Shown here one piece after another: positions 24,301-35,800 of a DNA stretch of 64,000 nt (the first letter of the stretch is position 1; each line of letters opens with the position of its first letter). The DNA is from Amyelois transitella (lineage: Eukaryota > Arthropoda > Insecta > Lepidoptera > Pyralidae). Location: positions 4,402,001 to 4,466,000 of the forward strand of contig NC_083531.1 of the NCBI RefSeq assembly GCF_032362555.1, read 5' to 3'. The notes below the pieces were generated by a model that saw only the letters and a program-made list of their open reading frames with translations, did not search any database and had not been told where the DNA came from. The position numbers and the translations under genes were made by a program.

Positions 24301-26118
24301 TTATATAATAAGATAAAATGTATAAAATCACAACCCTACCTCAACATCAATGCTCTCATCCTCCGAACTGGTAGTGTCAGGTACGTCTTCATCCATAGAC
24401 GCACCGGTGCGCTTCAGACACCTTAAAGCGTGCCGCTGCAGTCTCGAAGTGGGCAGCGTCATGTTGCAAACGGGGCATTCGCCCTGCTGGGGAGGCGGAG
24501 TGCTTCGGCGACGCGCTCGGAGCCTCCGCAGACGGTTTGATTGTATTCGCTGAGAATTATAGAAATATTTATTAACACATACATACATATGGTCACGTCT
24601 ATCTCCCTTGCGGGGTAGACAGAGCCAACAGTCTTGAAAAGACTGAATGGCCACGTTCAGCTGTTTGGCTTAATGATAGAATTGAGATTCAAATAGTGAC
24701 AGGTTGCTAGCCCATCGCCTAAAAAAGAATCACAAGTGCCGTGTGGTTCCCGGCACCAATACAAAAAAGAATAGGACCACTCCATCTCTATCCCATGGAT
24801 GTCGTAAAAGGCGACTAAGGGATTGGCTTACAATGTTTATTAAGTTTGTTTGTAATACATATCTTTATAATACATAGCTGTGCTAGCGAATTTGTCTGCG
24901 TGGAATTGTTATTTTAGGCATCATTGAAGCCCTCAAGGATGAATAATTTTCCCCGTTTTTTTTTCACATTTTCCATTATTTCTTTGCTCCTTATAGTTGC
25001 AGCGTGATGTTATATAGCCTAAAGCCTTCCTCGATAAATGGTGTATTCAACGCAAAAAGAATTTTTCAAATAGAACCTAGTTCCTGAGATTAGCGTGTTC
25101 TAACAAACTCTTCAGCTTTATAATAATATTATAGACTAGCTGTTGCCCGCAACTTATTATATTCCGCGTAAATTTCGAATTTTCGAACTCATGCCTTGAG
25201 TTCATTCAAATGATGATAACTTTTTTTTTTGTGAACCGATTTTGATGAAACAAACTTTAAATGTTTTTCTGAGTTACTACAAAGCAATTGGTGTCTGAAA
25301 GTACTGAAAAGTTTTAAGTAAATCAGTTCAGTACTTTCAGAGATAAGTGTGATCATACATACAGACAAAAAAACATTTTTTTTATTTCTATTATTCATTC
25401 GTGTAAGTGTCCCTCTATCCATTTCAGTCAAAAATTCTAAATGTACAGACAAAATATTTTTACTGTTAATATGTATACATACACACAAAAATACAGTAAA
25501 TATCCCATTTATTAGATTAATACTTACAACTCCATCTCTTTCCCATCTATGTCGTAAAAGACGACTAAGGGATTGGCCTATAAACTTGGGATTATTTTTT
25601 TAAAGCGATGGCGAGAGTAGAAACCCACTATTTGAAACTAAATTCTATCATGAAGCCATACAGCTGAACGAGACCTTTTAGTCATTTCAAGACTAAAAGC
25701 TCTGTTACCTCGCAAGGGCAAGATTTTTCCTTTTAGTTAAACAACAGATACTAACCTGATAAACATCACTTCCTAAGCATCCAGAGACATTTACCTCTTC
25801 TCCCATCACATCGGTACTCGTACTAGAACCAGCAACCGCTAGACTAGTATTAGGCGAATTTGAACTTATTTTACGCTTACTACTACCACTCGACAACTTT
25901 TGAAGTCTCTCAACTTCTAACGCCAAATGTGAATCCAATTCACCTTGGCGTATTGTACAAGAACAAACAGGACAATTAGGCAATTCACTCACTTTCTTCC
26001 TACTCCTAACCGAATTCAATATCCTTTCGTCATAAAAACTATTGAAACTACTACCGGGACTGTTATTTAATGAGTTCGAACTCCCATCCATGTTACTGTA
26101 CATCAAAACAGGTAACAT
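18316..26118 (-). CDS. RNF220-type RING E3 ubiquitin ligase, 394 aa
   Basis: An E3 ligase; vertebrate RNF220 ubiquitinates transcription-related proteins and modulates signalling. Minus-strand exons are 25756-26118, 24340-24549, 22797-22940, 21713-21784, 21136-21297, 20453-20518, 19094-19168 and 18316-18408, all phase 0. The N-terminal exon has a CPVC...GELDSHLALEVERL module and exon 2 a CPVCNM...H...C knuckle. Exon 3 carries EYQWCGEWRVRASALL and exon 4 DGDEDTELYGPPQYS, both strongly recalling RNF220. Exon 6 is a short coiled coil (ALKARIKEIE). The last two exons form a complete C3HC4 RING: C-x2-C-x12-C-x-H-x2-C-x2-C-x10-C-x2-C, ending LRRIYM. It is shorter than the human protein (566 aa). 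The start ATG at 26118 opens the ORF; an upstream exon cannot be excluded. Confidence 0.92.
18447..18757 (+). mobile_element. Helitron-like element (family E), near full length
   Basis: Starts ACTAATATTATAAAGCTGAA and ends with the GC hairpin and CACAGCTAAT. It contains an internal palindrome around 18570-18605 made by duplication of the GATAAATGGTC block. It lies in the last intron of the RNF220-like gene. Confidence 0.65.
18790..19052 (-). mobile_element. tRNA-derived SINE (family B)
   Basis: tRNA-like head at the right (GGCGCAGCGGTAGTACGC and GGGTTCGAATCCCGG on the minus strand), about 40 bp from the RING exon 19094-19168. Confidence 0.75.
19190..19405 (-). mobile_element. Family A repeat in RNF220-like intron
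   Basis: Recognisable from GCGGGGTAGACAGAGCCAAC to the CATCCAGG block; the GCCGTG head is lost. Confidence 0.65.
19433..19635 (+). mobile_element. Helitron-like element (family F)
   Basis: It contains ATCACTACATAGTATAAAAC at the left and ends GCGGGTCGCTAGTT after a GCGAAGCCGGGGC stretch. A second copy is at 29338-29518. The CTAGT end suggests Helitron. Confidence 0.55.
19662..20065. mobile_element. Family C repeat, most complete copy
   Basis: It contains TCACCACTCTGGAGAGGAGC, GTGAGTCAGGTTTTTGCACG, CCGCAACCTTTGCAGG, GTGCAGGTTTCCTCACGATG and a GGTGGGATTCGAACC box B-like motif near its end. Function unknown; class probably SINE-like because of that motif. Confidence 0.6.
20165..20365 (-). mobile_element. 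LINE 3' tail (family D)
   Basis: Reverse copy running from AATTTTTATTCATCATTATA to CTGCACTGCAGCATTTTCTT. Confidence 0.65.
20560..21100. mobile_element. Family B SINE split by a LINE 3' fragment
   Basis: The SINE body (20560-20678) stops at ACATCCAA, and resumes at CCAAGACCCAGGCCAAT (21049 on). Between them a plus-strand LINE fragment begins in frame with LPPEIRDSKSLSQFKKL (C-terminal end of a reverse transcriptase ORF) and finishes in (AAAT)n. The CCAA on both sides may be a target site duplication. Confidence 0.65.
21353..21677 (+). mobile_element. Family A repeat followed by family C fragment
   Basis: 21353-21604 is a full family A copy. 21604-21677 is a family C piece (GCAGGTTTCCTCAC to AACTAATGTACAT). 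Both are intronic in the RNF220-like gene. Confidence 0.65.
21914..22130 (-). mobile_element. Helitron-like element (family L)
   Basis: It contains GCCCGCGACTTCGTCCGC at one end and AAATTTCATGGTAATCGGTT in the middle, phrases shared with 56943-57160. Classification is tentative. Confidence 0.45.
22294..22431 (+). mobile_element. LINE 3' UTR fragment
   Basis: GGTTGACTGGAAGAGAT, then GATAAGTCCGCCTTTGT and a final GCAATAAAGAGCTTTATC; the same order occurs at 56452-56565. Confidence 0.6.
22433..22726. mobile_element. Two family A copies in opposite orientation
   Basis: A short plus-orientation head (22433-22494) abuts a nearly complete minus-orientation copy (22494-22726). The copy is 70 bp from RNF220-like exon 3, separated by an (ATGT)n microsatellite at 22728-22782. 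Confidence 0.65.
23096..23137. repeat. 17-bp inverted repeat in an intron
   Basis: GGAAAATATCTTAATA and its exact reverse complement are separated by a 9-nt loop; AT-rich hairpin of unknown role. Confidence 0.6.
23650..24080. mobile_element. Two family D LINE tails around a SINE fragment
   Basis: 23650-23845 is a plus subtype-2 tail. 23849-23955 is a degraded minus-orientation family B SINE head. 23970-24080 is a minus subtype-1 tail cut short. Confidence 0.55.
24086..24315 (-). mobile_element. Repeat with CTAGCTGACCCGGCAAA end
   Basis: It begins CTAGCTGACCCGGCAAATGC and contains TTCGGAGGAGTACGGAG. Related to 16740-16975. Helitron-like by its CTAG end; 24 bp from exon 24340-24549. Confidence 0.5.
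24580..24832. mobile_element. Two family A parts in opposite orientation
   Basis: 24580-24735 is a minus copy from its tail to the CATCGCCTAAAAAAG block; 24737-24832 is a plus head part. Confidence 0.6.
24875..25720. mobile_element. Repeat block in RNF220-like intron 1
   Basis: 24875-25130 is a family E Helitron-like copy (minus). 25136-25520 begins CTAGCTGTTGCCCGCAACTT and contains AACCGATTTTGATGAAACAA, shared with 36795-37110. 25530-25720 is a degraded family A copy (plus) reaching to 35 bp from the first coding exon. Confidence 0.55.
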
Positions 26119-26808
26119 TTTACTTCACATATAATCTAAAATCATCGTAATTATTTGTGGATTATATAATTCAAACGACCCGGCAATTGGTTAATGAAAC
26201 TTCTATTTTGATGTACGACCTCGTCTTGTGAATAAATTTGCTTTGAATCACGTAATTAGAACGATTAATTTTCAGTAAAAACAACAACAACTTGATCCGT
26301 TTACACTTTTTTTTTGTAATTTGTCCGATGATCTCTCAGAGCATAGACCAAAAACACCCTTTGACAAGTAGGCATTGATTGACGTTGCGTTTTGTTCTTT
26401 ATGCCGTATTAATAAAATAAAGGTACCGTACAATCGCATCCGAGGCTCAGTATGACCGCAGCCTCACAGTTTTCTTTTGTTCTCAAGCACATTCAAGAGA
26501 TACTGATGATAATAAAATTTGTTTAATTTCGGCGTGCAAGAACGCTAAGAAGCCATGAAAATAATTAATTTATAGGACTAGCAAGCAGCGTCATCGACCG
26601 TCGCCTATCCATTAAAAAAAAAACAAAATCACAACAACAAAAAAATAACAAGTCGATGTGGGATATAATTTTTTCTGGTTTAAATGTTATAACGAAGCTA
26701 CTACTCCCTAATTTAACTCATGATGTTCGGTTACTCGCGAAGTACACATTTTAAGTATATTTAATTCTAATAATGTTCAGTAGGTGTTGCAGAATCTGAA
26801 CCATAAAA
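26119..26808. promoter_or_regulatory. Divergent promoter region between RNF220-like and ZAD zinc-finger genes
   Basis: About 690 bp separates the two start codons, which point away from each other. No exon or known repeat is visible. A possible acceptor (TGTTGCAG, 26783-26790) lies 18 bp before the plus-strand ATG and may end a 5' UTR exon. Shared regulation is an inference. Confidence 0.5.
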
Positions 26809-29800
26809 ATGGTACACATATCATCCCTCTGCAGAATATGCCTGACTTCAGACGTGAATATGCACGTTATAGCCCAAACGCCGCTCCAAGAAGTTTACGA
26901 GAAACTTACCAATGTTCCAGTAAGCATTCTTTTCCTCATAAACTTGCGATTCTTCTTTTAGGCGATGGGCAATTTCATCATAAATCCATACAATTGAAAG
27001 TAAACTTTCAGCCTTTTCGGAACTGTTGGCTGTGTCTACTTCGCAATATACGCATATATACGTTAGGTATATAGACGTGATTGTATGTATGTCTATAAAC
27101 TTGTATATCTTTTCAGTTGCACACAGAAATGAGGCCTATAGCGACTTGCTACATCTGTTTCGCGAGATTGAAAAACACGCAAAAGTTGATACAGACCTCG
27201 CTAAGAGCCGAGAAATTACTCAGAGGCATCTTGGAAAGCAATCAGGTAATTTTACTCAAAATTGTTACACTCTATAACATGCAAATAAAGTTATTATTTG
27301 TTTCTCCGCTTGGATTTCACGGGTCTATACACCCCGGATTTTTGAGAAGCTTGCGTGGGGATATAAATCCTACATGTAGAGGCCCTTTGCAGAAGTTGAT
27401 GTTGTGTTGTTCTCCTGCCAAAACCTGTTCCCGGGCATATCAATAGATGATATGTCCATGAACAGGTCTCGGCAGGAGGTGGAGCTATTACAATATAAGG
27501 AAAAGAATGATGGGTTATGGAGTTGAAGTTTGGATGGATTTAAACTGGGCTATTGCTGGAGAAGTTCGGACACCTGCCATAATCATGAATATGTGACTTA
27601 TTAGTTTATTATTATGTTTTATTATACCTATGTATGTATGAATAATATAATTCATAGTCTTGACTATATGTATGTGTGTATGTTTTATTATACATATAAA
27701 TAATATTATTATTACAGCCCACCACAACAGAGTTTCTAAATGTTATCCAATCAAAGAACAACCTGACAATACACATTGCACCTGTTGAATGTATAACTGT
27801 CGCTGAAGAACAAATAACTAATAGTGAAGAAGTCATAACAGCTGTTGAAGAAGGCGGTCCAGTGAAAGTTGAACAGGAAACGGTGACCGTGAAGACTGAA
27901 AGAACAGCAGGTGCGTAAAATATTTTACAACTTTGAAATGTTGAATGAAAATTGAAAAAAAGAAAATTGTAATTAAAAATTTTGAATTAGAATCTTCTGT
28001 ATGTTTCTTATGTATGGTGATGAATAAAGATGAATGATGAAAATAAAATAAGTAAATATTGCTCTATAGCAATAAATTCATTGAGTTGTGACCATTTTTG
28101 TATTGCTGCAACTCGCACCCTTATTAATGTGTACTCCATATGAAAATGTAAATTTGTGTAGCAAATCAAATTAATGATCTATTTATCTATGCAAATTAAA
28201 ACATTAATATCTAATTAAAATAAGTAATAAGAGAGAGTAAGAAGAGGTCAAGAGTACCCAAAACCGCCAAGCGTACATGAAGAGAGTTATGAATGTGGAT
28301 GAAGTGAAGGCAGTATGCAGAGATCGTGGAAAGAGGTAGTCTCTGCCTACCCCTCCGGAAAAGAGGCGTGATTTTATGTATGTATATGTATGTAAAATAA
28401 ATAATTGATTTCAGAAACATCGGAACCAAATGGAATTCCACTGTCAGATTTAGACAATGGCGGTTTTACTGACTCCGATGATGACGTGCCACTGAAGAAT
28501 ATCAGTATGAAACAAGACAGAAAGGGAAGTTTGAAGAGAACGGACGGGAAAGGCCGGAAATATAAAACAGGTAATGGAAATAAAAAAAGTAAATATTCTT
28601 ATTTTAAGACATATGTATTTAAACGCTCTTAAAAGTAGAAATATATACAGGGTGACTTTTAATTCAACTGCATAAATTTAACTGTTAAGTGTACTCATTT
28701 AAAGGATATTTAAAAACGTTAAAAGAAGATTATCGGTTCATTTTTTCAGAAAGTACGAAAAAAAATTAAAGTATCAAAATCCACGATCCTAAATACGTAA
28801 TATCACCCCGGCCGGCGAAAAAGCGACACGTAAGATTCTGAGGTCAACGACACAATTCATTCAGCTGAGCGATCTCGACAACTCTGTACTTTATTTTTCA
28901 GACATTTATTTACATGTTTAGTTTTAATTTCTTTTTGTACTATTGGTCTTTATAAAGCGTGTGACGTAGTTTTTGAGGGTTTTTTAAATGTGAAAATGAT
29001 GACGTTTAATTTAAATAAAAATAGGCTCAAACGGCTCAGAAGCATGGGTATAGTCTATGTTTAAAAGGATGCAGTTGTTTTAAATGTCACCCTGTATGTA
29101 TATTATATCCAAGTCCATAAATTTATCCGTATCTCAAATCTTACAGCATTCAAATTGAACGCGAAAGAGATTATACTTACGAAAGAGGAACAATTGAACG
29201 AAATGAATGCGCGTGCGTCGTCGTCCAATTACATGGACTCGCCGTACAAATGCGTTTTGTGCTACAAGGGTTTCGTCGACGACCAGGCGTATAGCAACCA
29301 CAGGGAGAAACACGCCGAGGTCAGACTTTTGTATAATAATCACTACATAGTATAAAACAAAGTCGCTATTTTAGTCTGTTTGTCTGTATGCTTAGATCTT
29401 TAAAATTACGCAACGGATTTTGATGCGGTTTTTTGTAACAGGTAGAGGTAAAGGTTTTTATGTTTAATTTTTTCCGAATTTTGCACCCGTGCGAAGCCGG
29501 GGCGGGTCGCTTGTTTTATAATAATTTGCATGCTATGACCAGTAGGAAATATGTTTTTTTTTAAACCTTTTGTAAACCCTAGTCAAAAGCAAATAAATAT
29601 TCTATTCTATTCAGTGTGGGCGACCTTGTTTATGGACGCCATAGCAACGGTTGCCATAGCAACGGTTGCCATGGTTATGTTTAGTTAGGAAAAAATGTGT
29701 TATTTTTATCTATAAGTTGTTATTGTTAAGTATTGTTATTTATAAAGCTGTAGAGTTTGTTTGTTTGAACGTGCTACTCTCAGGAACTACTGGTTCGAAT

Positions 29801-32800
29801 TGAAAAATTATTTTTGTGTTGAATAGACCATTTATCGAGGAAGGCTTTAGGTTAATAATATAATAACATCACGCTGCAACTATTAAACTTTAAATTAAAG
29901 AAAGGAATTTACATTCACTAGAAGGTACACATGATGTATGTATAAATACATAAATTGAAGATCAAGAACAAAAACAATCATCATATAAGTACATAGAGAA
30001 ATAGACGATGTCTATAAATAGTTCTTATTTTATTTCAGTGTCGTATTCTGTGCTGTGATTGGCTGATGGCGTATGACGTCAGCGATCAATGTCACCACAT
30101 TATGTATGCAGTGTTCGAAATTCGATTCTCATTTTCAGAGCAGCGGCGATCACGAGTGCGACATATGTCATATGCGATATCGCACCGCGCGCCACCTCAG
30201 AACTCATTCTGCGACGTCGCACTTCAGACAGTACTTGTGTAACGTATGCGAGCACAGATCTCATACCAAGTGAGTGTCTTTATTGTTAGTTCAACCGCTA
30301 TTGTATAGATGGCGTTGTGAATGATTATAGAAACAATGGTGTACATACTATGCATACTTATAGGTAAATTTGTACATACCTACATATCATCACGTCTATA
30401 TCCTTTGCGGGGTAGACAGAGCCAAGAGAGTCTTGAAAAGACTGAAAGGTTCAGTTGTTTGGTTTAATGATAGAATTGAGATTCAAATAGTGACTGGTTG
30501 CTACGAGTACCTACGTCGCCTGAAAGAAGTGCTAAATAAAAGACATGTGTGGTATCACGGAGCATTTATTGCATTGCCGCACAAGCAAGTTATATCTAGA
30601 TACCTTCAAATACAATATCAACTTATGTCGGTACATACTTGTCAAGAAGAATGACAAGTTTATAAGCTTATCCCTTAGTCGCATTTTACGACATCCACCG
30701 GGAAAGAGATGGAGTGATCCTATAATTTTTTGTATAGTATATCTTTTTAATTCTTTTAATGGCAACACTAGGTACTGTATTTTTAAGAAGTCATGTGTTT
30801 TTTTTTTTTTTCAGAAACCAAGCGAGGGAACATCAGAAATGGCACGAGGGTTACACTTACGAGTGTGAATTGTGCGGGCAGAAGTTCAGGTATTACATAC
30901 ATACATATAGTCACGTCTATATCCCGCGCGGGGTAGACTGAGCTAACAGTCTTGAAAATACTGATAGGCCACGTTCAGCTGTTTGGCTTAATGATAGAAT
31001 TGACATTCAAATAGTGACAGGTTGCTAGTCCATCGCCTAAAAAAGAATCCCAAGTTTGTAAGCCTATCCCTTAGTCGCCTTTTACGACAGCCATGGGAAA
31101 GTGATGGAGTGGTCCTATTCTTTTTTGTATTGGTGCCGGGAACCACAAGGTACACATATAGTCACTTCTATATCCCTCGCGGGGTAGACTGAGCTAATAG
31201 TCTTGAAAATACTGACAGGCCACGTTCAGCTGTTCGGCTTAATGATAGAATTGAGATTCAAATAGTGACAGGTTGCTAGTCCATCGCCTAAAAAAGAATC
31301 CCAAGTTTATAAGCCTATCCCTTAGTCGCCTTTTACGACATCCATGGGAAAGAGACGTAGTGGTCCTATTTTTTTTTTCCATTTGCGCCGGGTCCACACG
31401 GCTTCCGACCGTATATCTATACTAACATTATAAAGCTGAAGAGTTTGATTGTTTGTTTGTTTGAACGCGCTAATCTCAGGAACTAGTGGTTCGAATTGAA
31501 AAATTATTACTATATAACATCACGCTGCAACTGGAGCCAAGGAGGAATGGAGAATGTGAAAAAAAAAAACGGGGATAATAATTCATCCTTGAGGGCTTCA
31601 ATAATGACCAGAACAATTATTCCACGCGGACGAAGTCGCGGGCACAGCTGGTATATCTATATTATATTTTTTTAATTTGTGATTAACATGTGCCGTGTGG
31701 TTCCCGGCACCAATAAAAAAAAAGAATAGGACCAGTCCATCTCGTTCCCATGGATGTCGTAAATGGCGACTAAGGGATAGGCTTATAAACTTGGGATTCT
31801 ACTTTTAGGCGATGGGCTAGCAACCTGTCACTATTTGAATCTCAATTCCATCATAAAGCCAAACAGCTGAACGTGGCCTATCAGCCTTTTCAAGACTATT
31901 GGCTCTGTCACCCCGCAAGAGATATAGACGTGATTATGTGTGTGTGTGTGTGATTAACATTACAGAAAATCAACATCCTATCTGACTCACATGAGGAAAT
32001 GTCACCCAACACAACACGTTTGCGAATTGTGCGGCGAGAGTTTTGTCGGTAAACACGGTCTGCTGATGCATAAGAGCAAAACGCACAGACATACTCAACA
32101 GGTGAGTTATAAAACAACCATTAATTTACTAATTTGTTACAATGATTTTATTGCGACAGGTTTATACAGGGTTTTACAATTTTAATTCAACTGCATAAAT
32201 TTAATTGTTAAGTGTACTCATCTAAAGGATAATTTTGTAAGCCTATCCCTTAGTCGCCTTTTATGGCATCCATGGGAAAGAGATGGGAGTTAGGACCACT
32301 CCATCTCTTTCCCATGGATGATTCTTATTTGTATTGGTGCCGGGAACCACACGGCACTTTTGTTATTCATACATAGAATAGAAAAGATTTATTTTCAAAA
32401 TTGTATACAAGGTATCACTTATTGACACGTCACATCACTTAAATCTAATTATAACTTCTGCCGCTTCCGAAGCGCGTGTGTAAAAGAAGCGACGGAACGT
32501 CTCGTCTCGTTCCCATGGATGTCGTAAGTGGCGACTGAGGGATAGGCTTTTAAATCGAGATTTTACTTTTAGGCGATGGGCTAGCGACCTGTCGCTATTT
32601 GAATCTCAATTCTATTAGTATGCCAAACAGCTGAACATAGCCTATCAGTCTTTTCAAGACTGTTGGCTCTGTCTACCCCGCATGGGACATAGATGTGATT
32701 ATATGTCAAGACACAGACAAGCGCACCACCGCTGCGCCACAGAGGCCTGATAATTAAATAATAAAAAATGTTTTCAGAATCCAACAATACCACAAAAGAA

Positions 32801-35800
32801 TTCTGACACTTACTGTTCTGAATGTCAAATACAATTTTTGACAAGTGACGCGTGGAAGAGACATATGCTCAACTCTTTCAAGCACAAGATGAAGAACAAG
32901 GACGGGTATATATTTGAAATTGTTATTGTTTTTCTTTTACTCTTTTTCTCAGTGACAGATTTGTACAATGGTTGAATTTTTATACTTTTGAGGTAATTTT
33001 ATACAGCACGTTTGAACGGGAGATCGTGGCAAGTGGGAAGAGGTAGTCTCTACCTACCCCACCGGGAAAGAGGCGTGATTTTATGTATGTATGTTTGAAC
33101 GGGGTACTTAAATGGTAGGCGCTTAAAAATTTGCCTTTTAAATAATGAATTAAGCGTCACCTACCAAAAAGCAACGAATTTATCTCGGTAAAAGTTGCAG
33201 ATCTCGTGACATTTGCCAATAAACTAATATTATTGCGTGGTTGCTGCGTTTAATTCGTCGCTTTTTGTAAGTGGCGTTTAAATTGTTGCTTTTTGAAGGC
33301 GGTGCTAATTTCGTCAAAGAAAGAAAGAAAAATCGTTTATTTGGTACATTAACAAAATATAAATTGGAATTAGTGAATTGTTAAATTACTGTGTCGCTGA
33401 ATTGTTGCGGGTGAAAGCTAGTAAATAGGTACATAGAATAAAACATGTTGGTACACTATTGTAATTTTGACACCTTAAATGCATTTATGCATTATGTCAT
33501 TGTAGGTACACGTTTTGGCAAATAAGTTATCTTATGTCTTGTCTGATGTCTAATGTCCCACGTCCCATGTCCCATGTCCCTCGTCCCATATCCCACGTCC
33601 CATGTCCCTCGTCCCATATCCCACGTCCTATGGCCCAATTCTCATGTCCCACGTCCCATGTCCCATGCTTCATGTTCCATGGCCCAAGTCTAATGTTCCA
33701 CGTCCCAAGTCTCAAGTCCCACGTCCCGTGTACCATGCCTCATGTCCCGCGTCCCATGTCCCATGACCCAAGTCTCAAGTCTAATGTCCCACGTCCCAAG
33801 TCTAATGTCCCATCACCCAAGTCTAAAAGTCCCACGTCCCATTACTCATGTCCCATGACCCAAGTTTCATGTCCTACGTTCCATGATTCAAGTCTCGTCC
33901 CTCGTCCCACGTCCCATGCCTCATGTCCCACGTCCCTTATCCCATGCCTCATGTCCCACGTCCCTTATCCCATGCCTCATATCCCTCGTCCCATGTCTCA
34001 TGGCCCTGGTCCCACGTTGGCTGTCTCACATCTCACCGCGCATGACCGCAATATGGCAGGTCGCACTGCGCGATATGCGGCGGCGGCGTGCCGGGCCCGC
34101 TGGCCGAGCACCTGCGCGGGCACGCGCGCGCGCTGCGCCCGCCGCGTGCGCGCGCGCCGCCGCCCGCCGCCCGGCTGCCGTGTCAACAGGTGCGTGCCCA
34201 TATATAGTCACGTCTTTATTTATTAACTAGCTGTGCTGTGCCCGCGACTTTGTCCGCGTAAAATAGTTATTTTGGGCATCATTGATCTTTTTGTAGTATT
34301 GGTATGTATTACAGCGTGTGACGTAGTTTTTGAGGGTTTTTTAAATGTGAAAATGATGACGTTTAATTTAAATAAAAATAGGCTCAAACGGCTCAGAAAC
34401 ATGGGTATAGTCTATGTTTAAAAGGCTGCAGTTGTTTAAAATATCACCCTGTATAGCCTAAAGCCTTCCTCAATAAATGGTGTATTCAACATAAAAAGAA
34501 TTTTTCAATTCGAACCAGTAGTTGCTGAGATTAGCGCGTTCAAACTAACAAACTCTTAAGCTTTATAACATTAGAATAGATGTAACTTGAATTTATCTAT
34601 AAAAATTTAAAATCACGTGAATGTAAGATTATTTATTAGATTGCCTGCAAAAGCGAATTTTATGAATAAAATTATTTCAATTTTGAATGTTTTTTTTACA
34701 GTGTAATGGCACGTTTTCGAGCAAATCTTTGCTGATTACTCATACAAAACGCGCTCACCTCGGCGTGAAGTACAATAGAAATGTCGTGTGTGAAATATGC
34801 GGAAAGCATTGCACTGTGAGTATATAAAGCATAGCTGCGCCAGCGACTTCGTCCGCGTGGAAAAGTTCATTTTGAGCATCATTGAAGCCCTCAAGGATGA
34901 ATAATTTTGCTTGCTTGCTCTTTAAAATTGCAGCGTGATGTTATATAGCCTAAAGCTTTCTCTATAAATGGTCTATTCAAAGCATAAAGAATTTTTCAAT
35001 TCGAACCAGTATATACCAAATTCACGCGGGTGAAATGCTGATAATAAATAAATATATACATATATACGGGACAAATTACACAGATTGAGTTAGCCTCGAA
35101 GTAAGTTCGAGACTTGTGTTACGACATACCAACTCAACGATACTATATTTTACAAAATACTTAGATAGATAAACATCCAAGACCCAGACCAATCAGAGAA
35201 AGTACGTTTCTCATCATGCCCTGACTAGGATTCGAACCCGGGACCTCCGGTGTCACAGACAAGTGTATTACCGCTGCGCCACTGAGGCCGCCGAGAATAT
35301 TTTTTTTTGGCGTGACAACGTCTTATAATGCGACTGAGCCGGCTGCACGCACGAAAAAACATGACTCATGCGGCGTTACCTCGCTCTGAGGCGTTCCATG
35401 TAAGGCTGAAGTGCAAGCGAGAGCGCGGAACGAGCGACAAAGAGGCACAATCGGCCTTCGCGTTCGGCAGCGTATACCTCCTTCTCTATATACCTACAAA
35501 CAAATCTATTAAACAAATGAAATTAATGTTTTATTGATTTTTTTTATTAATTTTTTTTATTTTCTTTCCCATGGATGTCGTAAAAGGCGACTAAGCGATA
35601 GGCTTACAAACTTGGGATTATTTTTTTAGGCGATGGGCTAGCAACCTGTCACTATTTGAATCTCAATTCTATCATTAAGCCATATAGCTGAGCTGAGCGT
35701 GGCCTATCAGTCTTTTCAAGACTGTTGGCTCTATCTACCCCACAAGGGATATTGACGTGACCATATGTATGAAATTAAAATTTTCTTTTGAAAAATGTAG

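Noticed and set aside
33534-34226. 230-residue ORF of MSHVP-type repeats
   Set aside because: It is the translation of the heptad minisatellite, continues into exon 10 in a wrong frame, and the real exon is bounded by splice sites in another frame.
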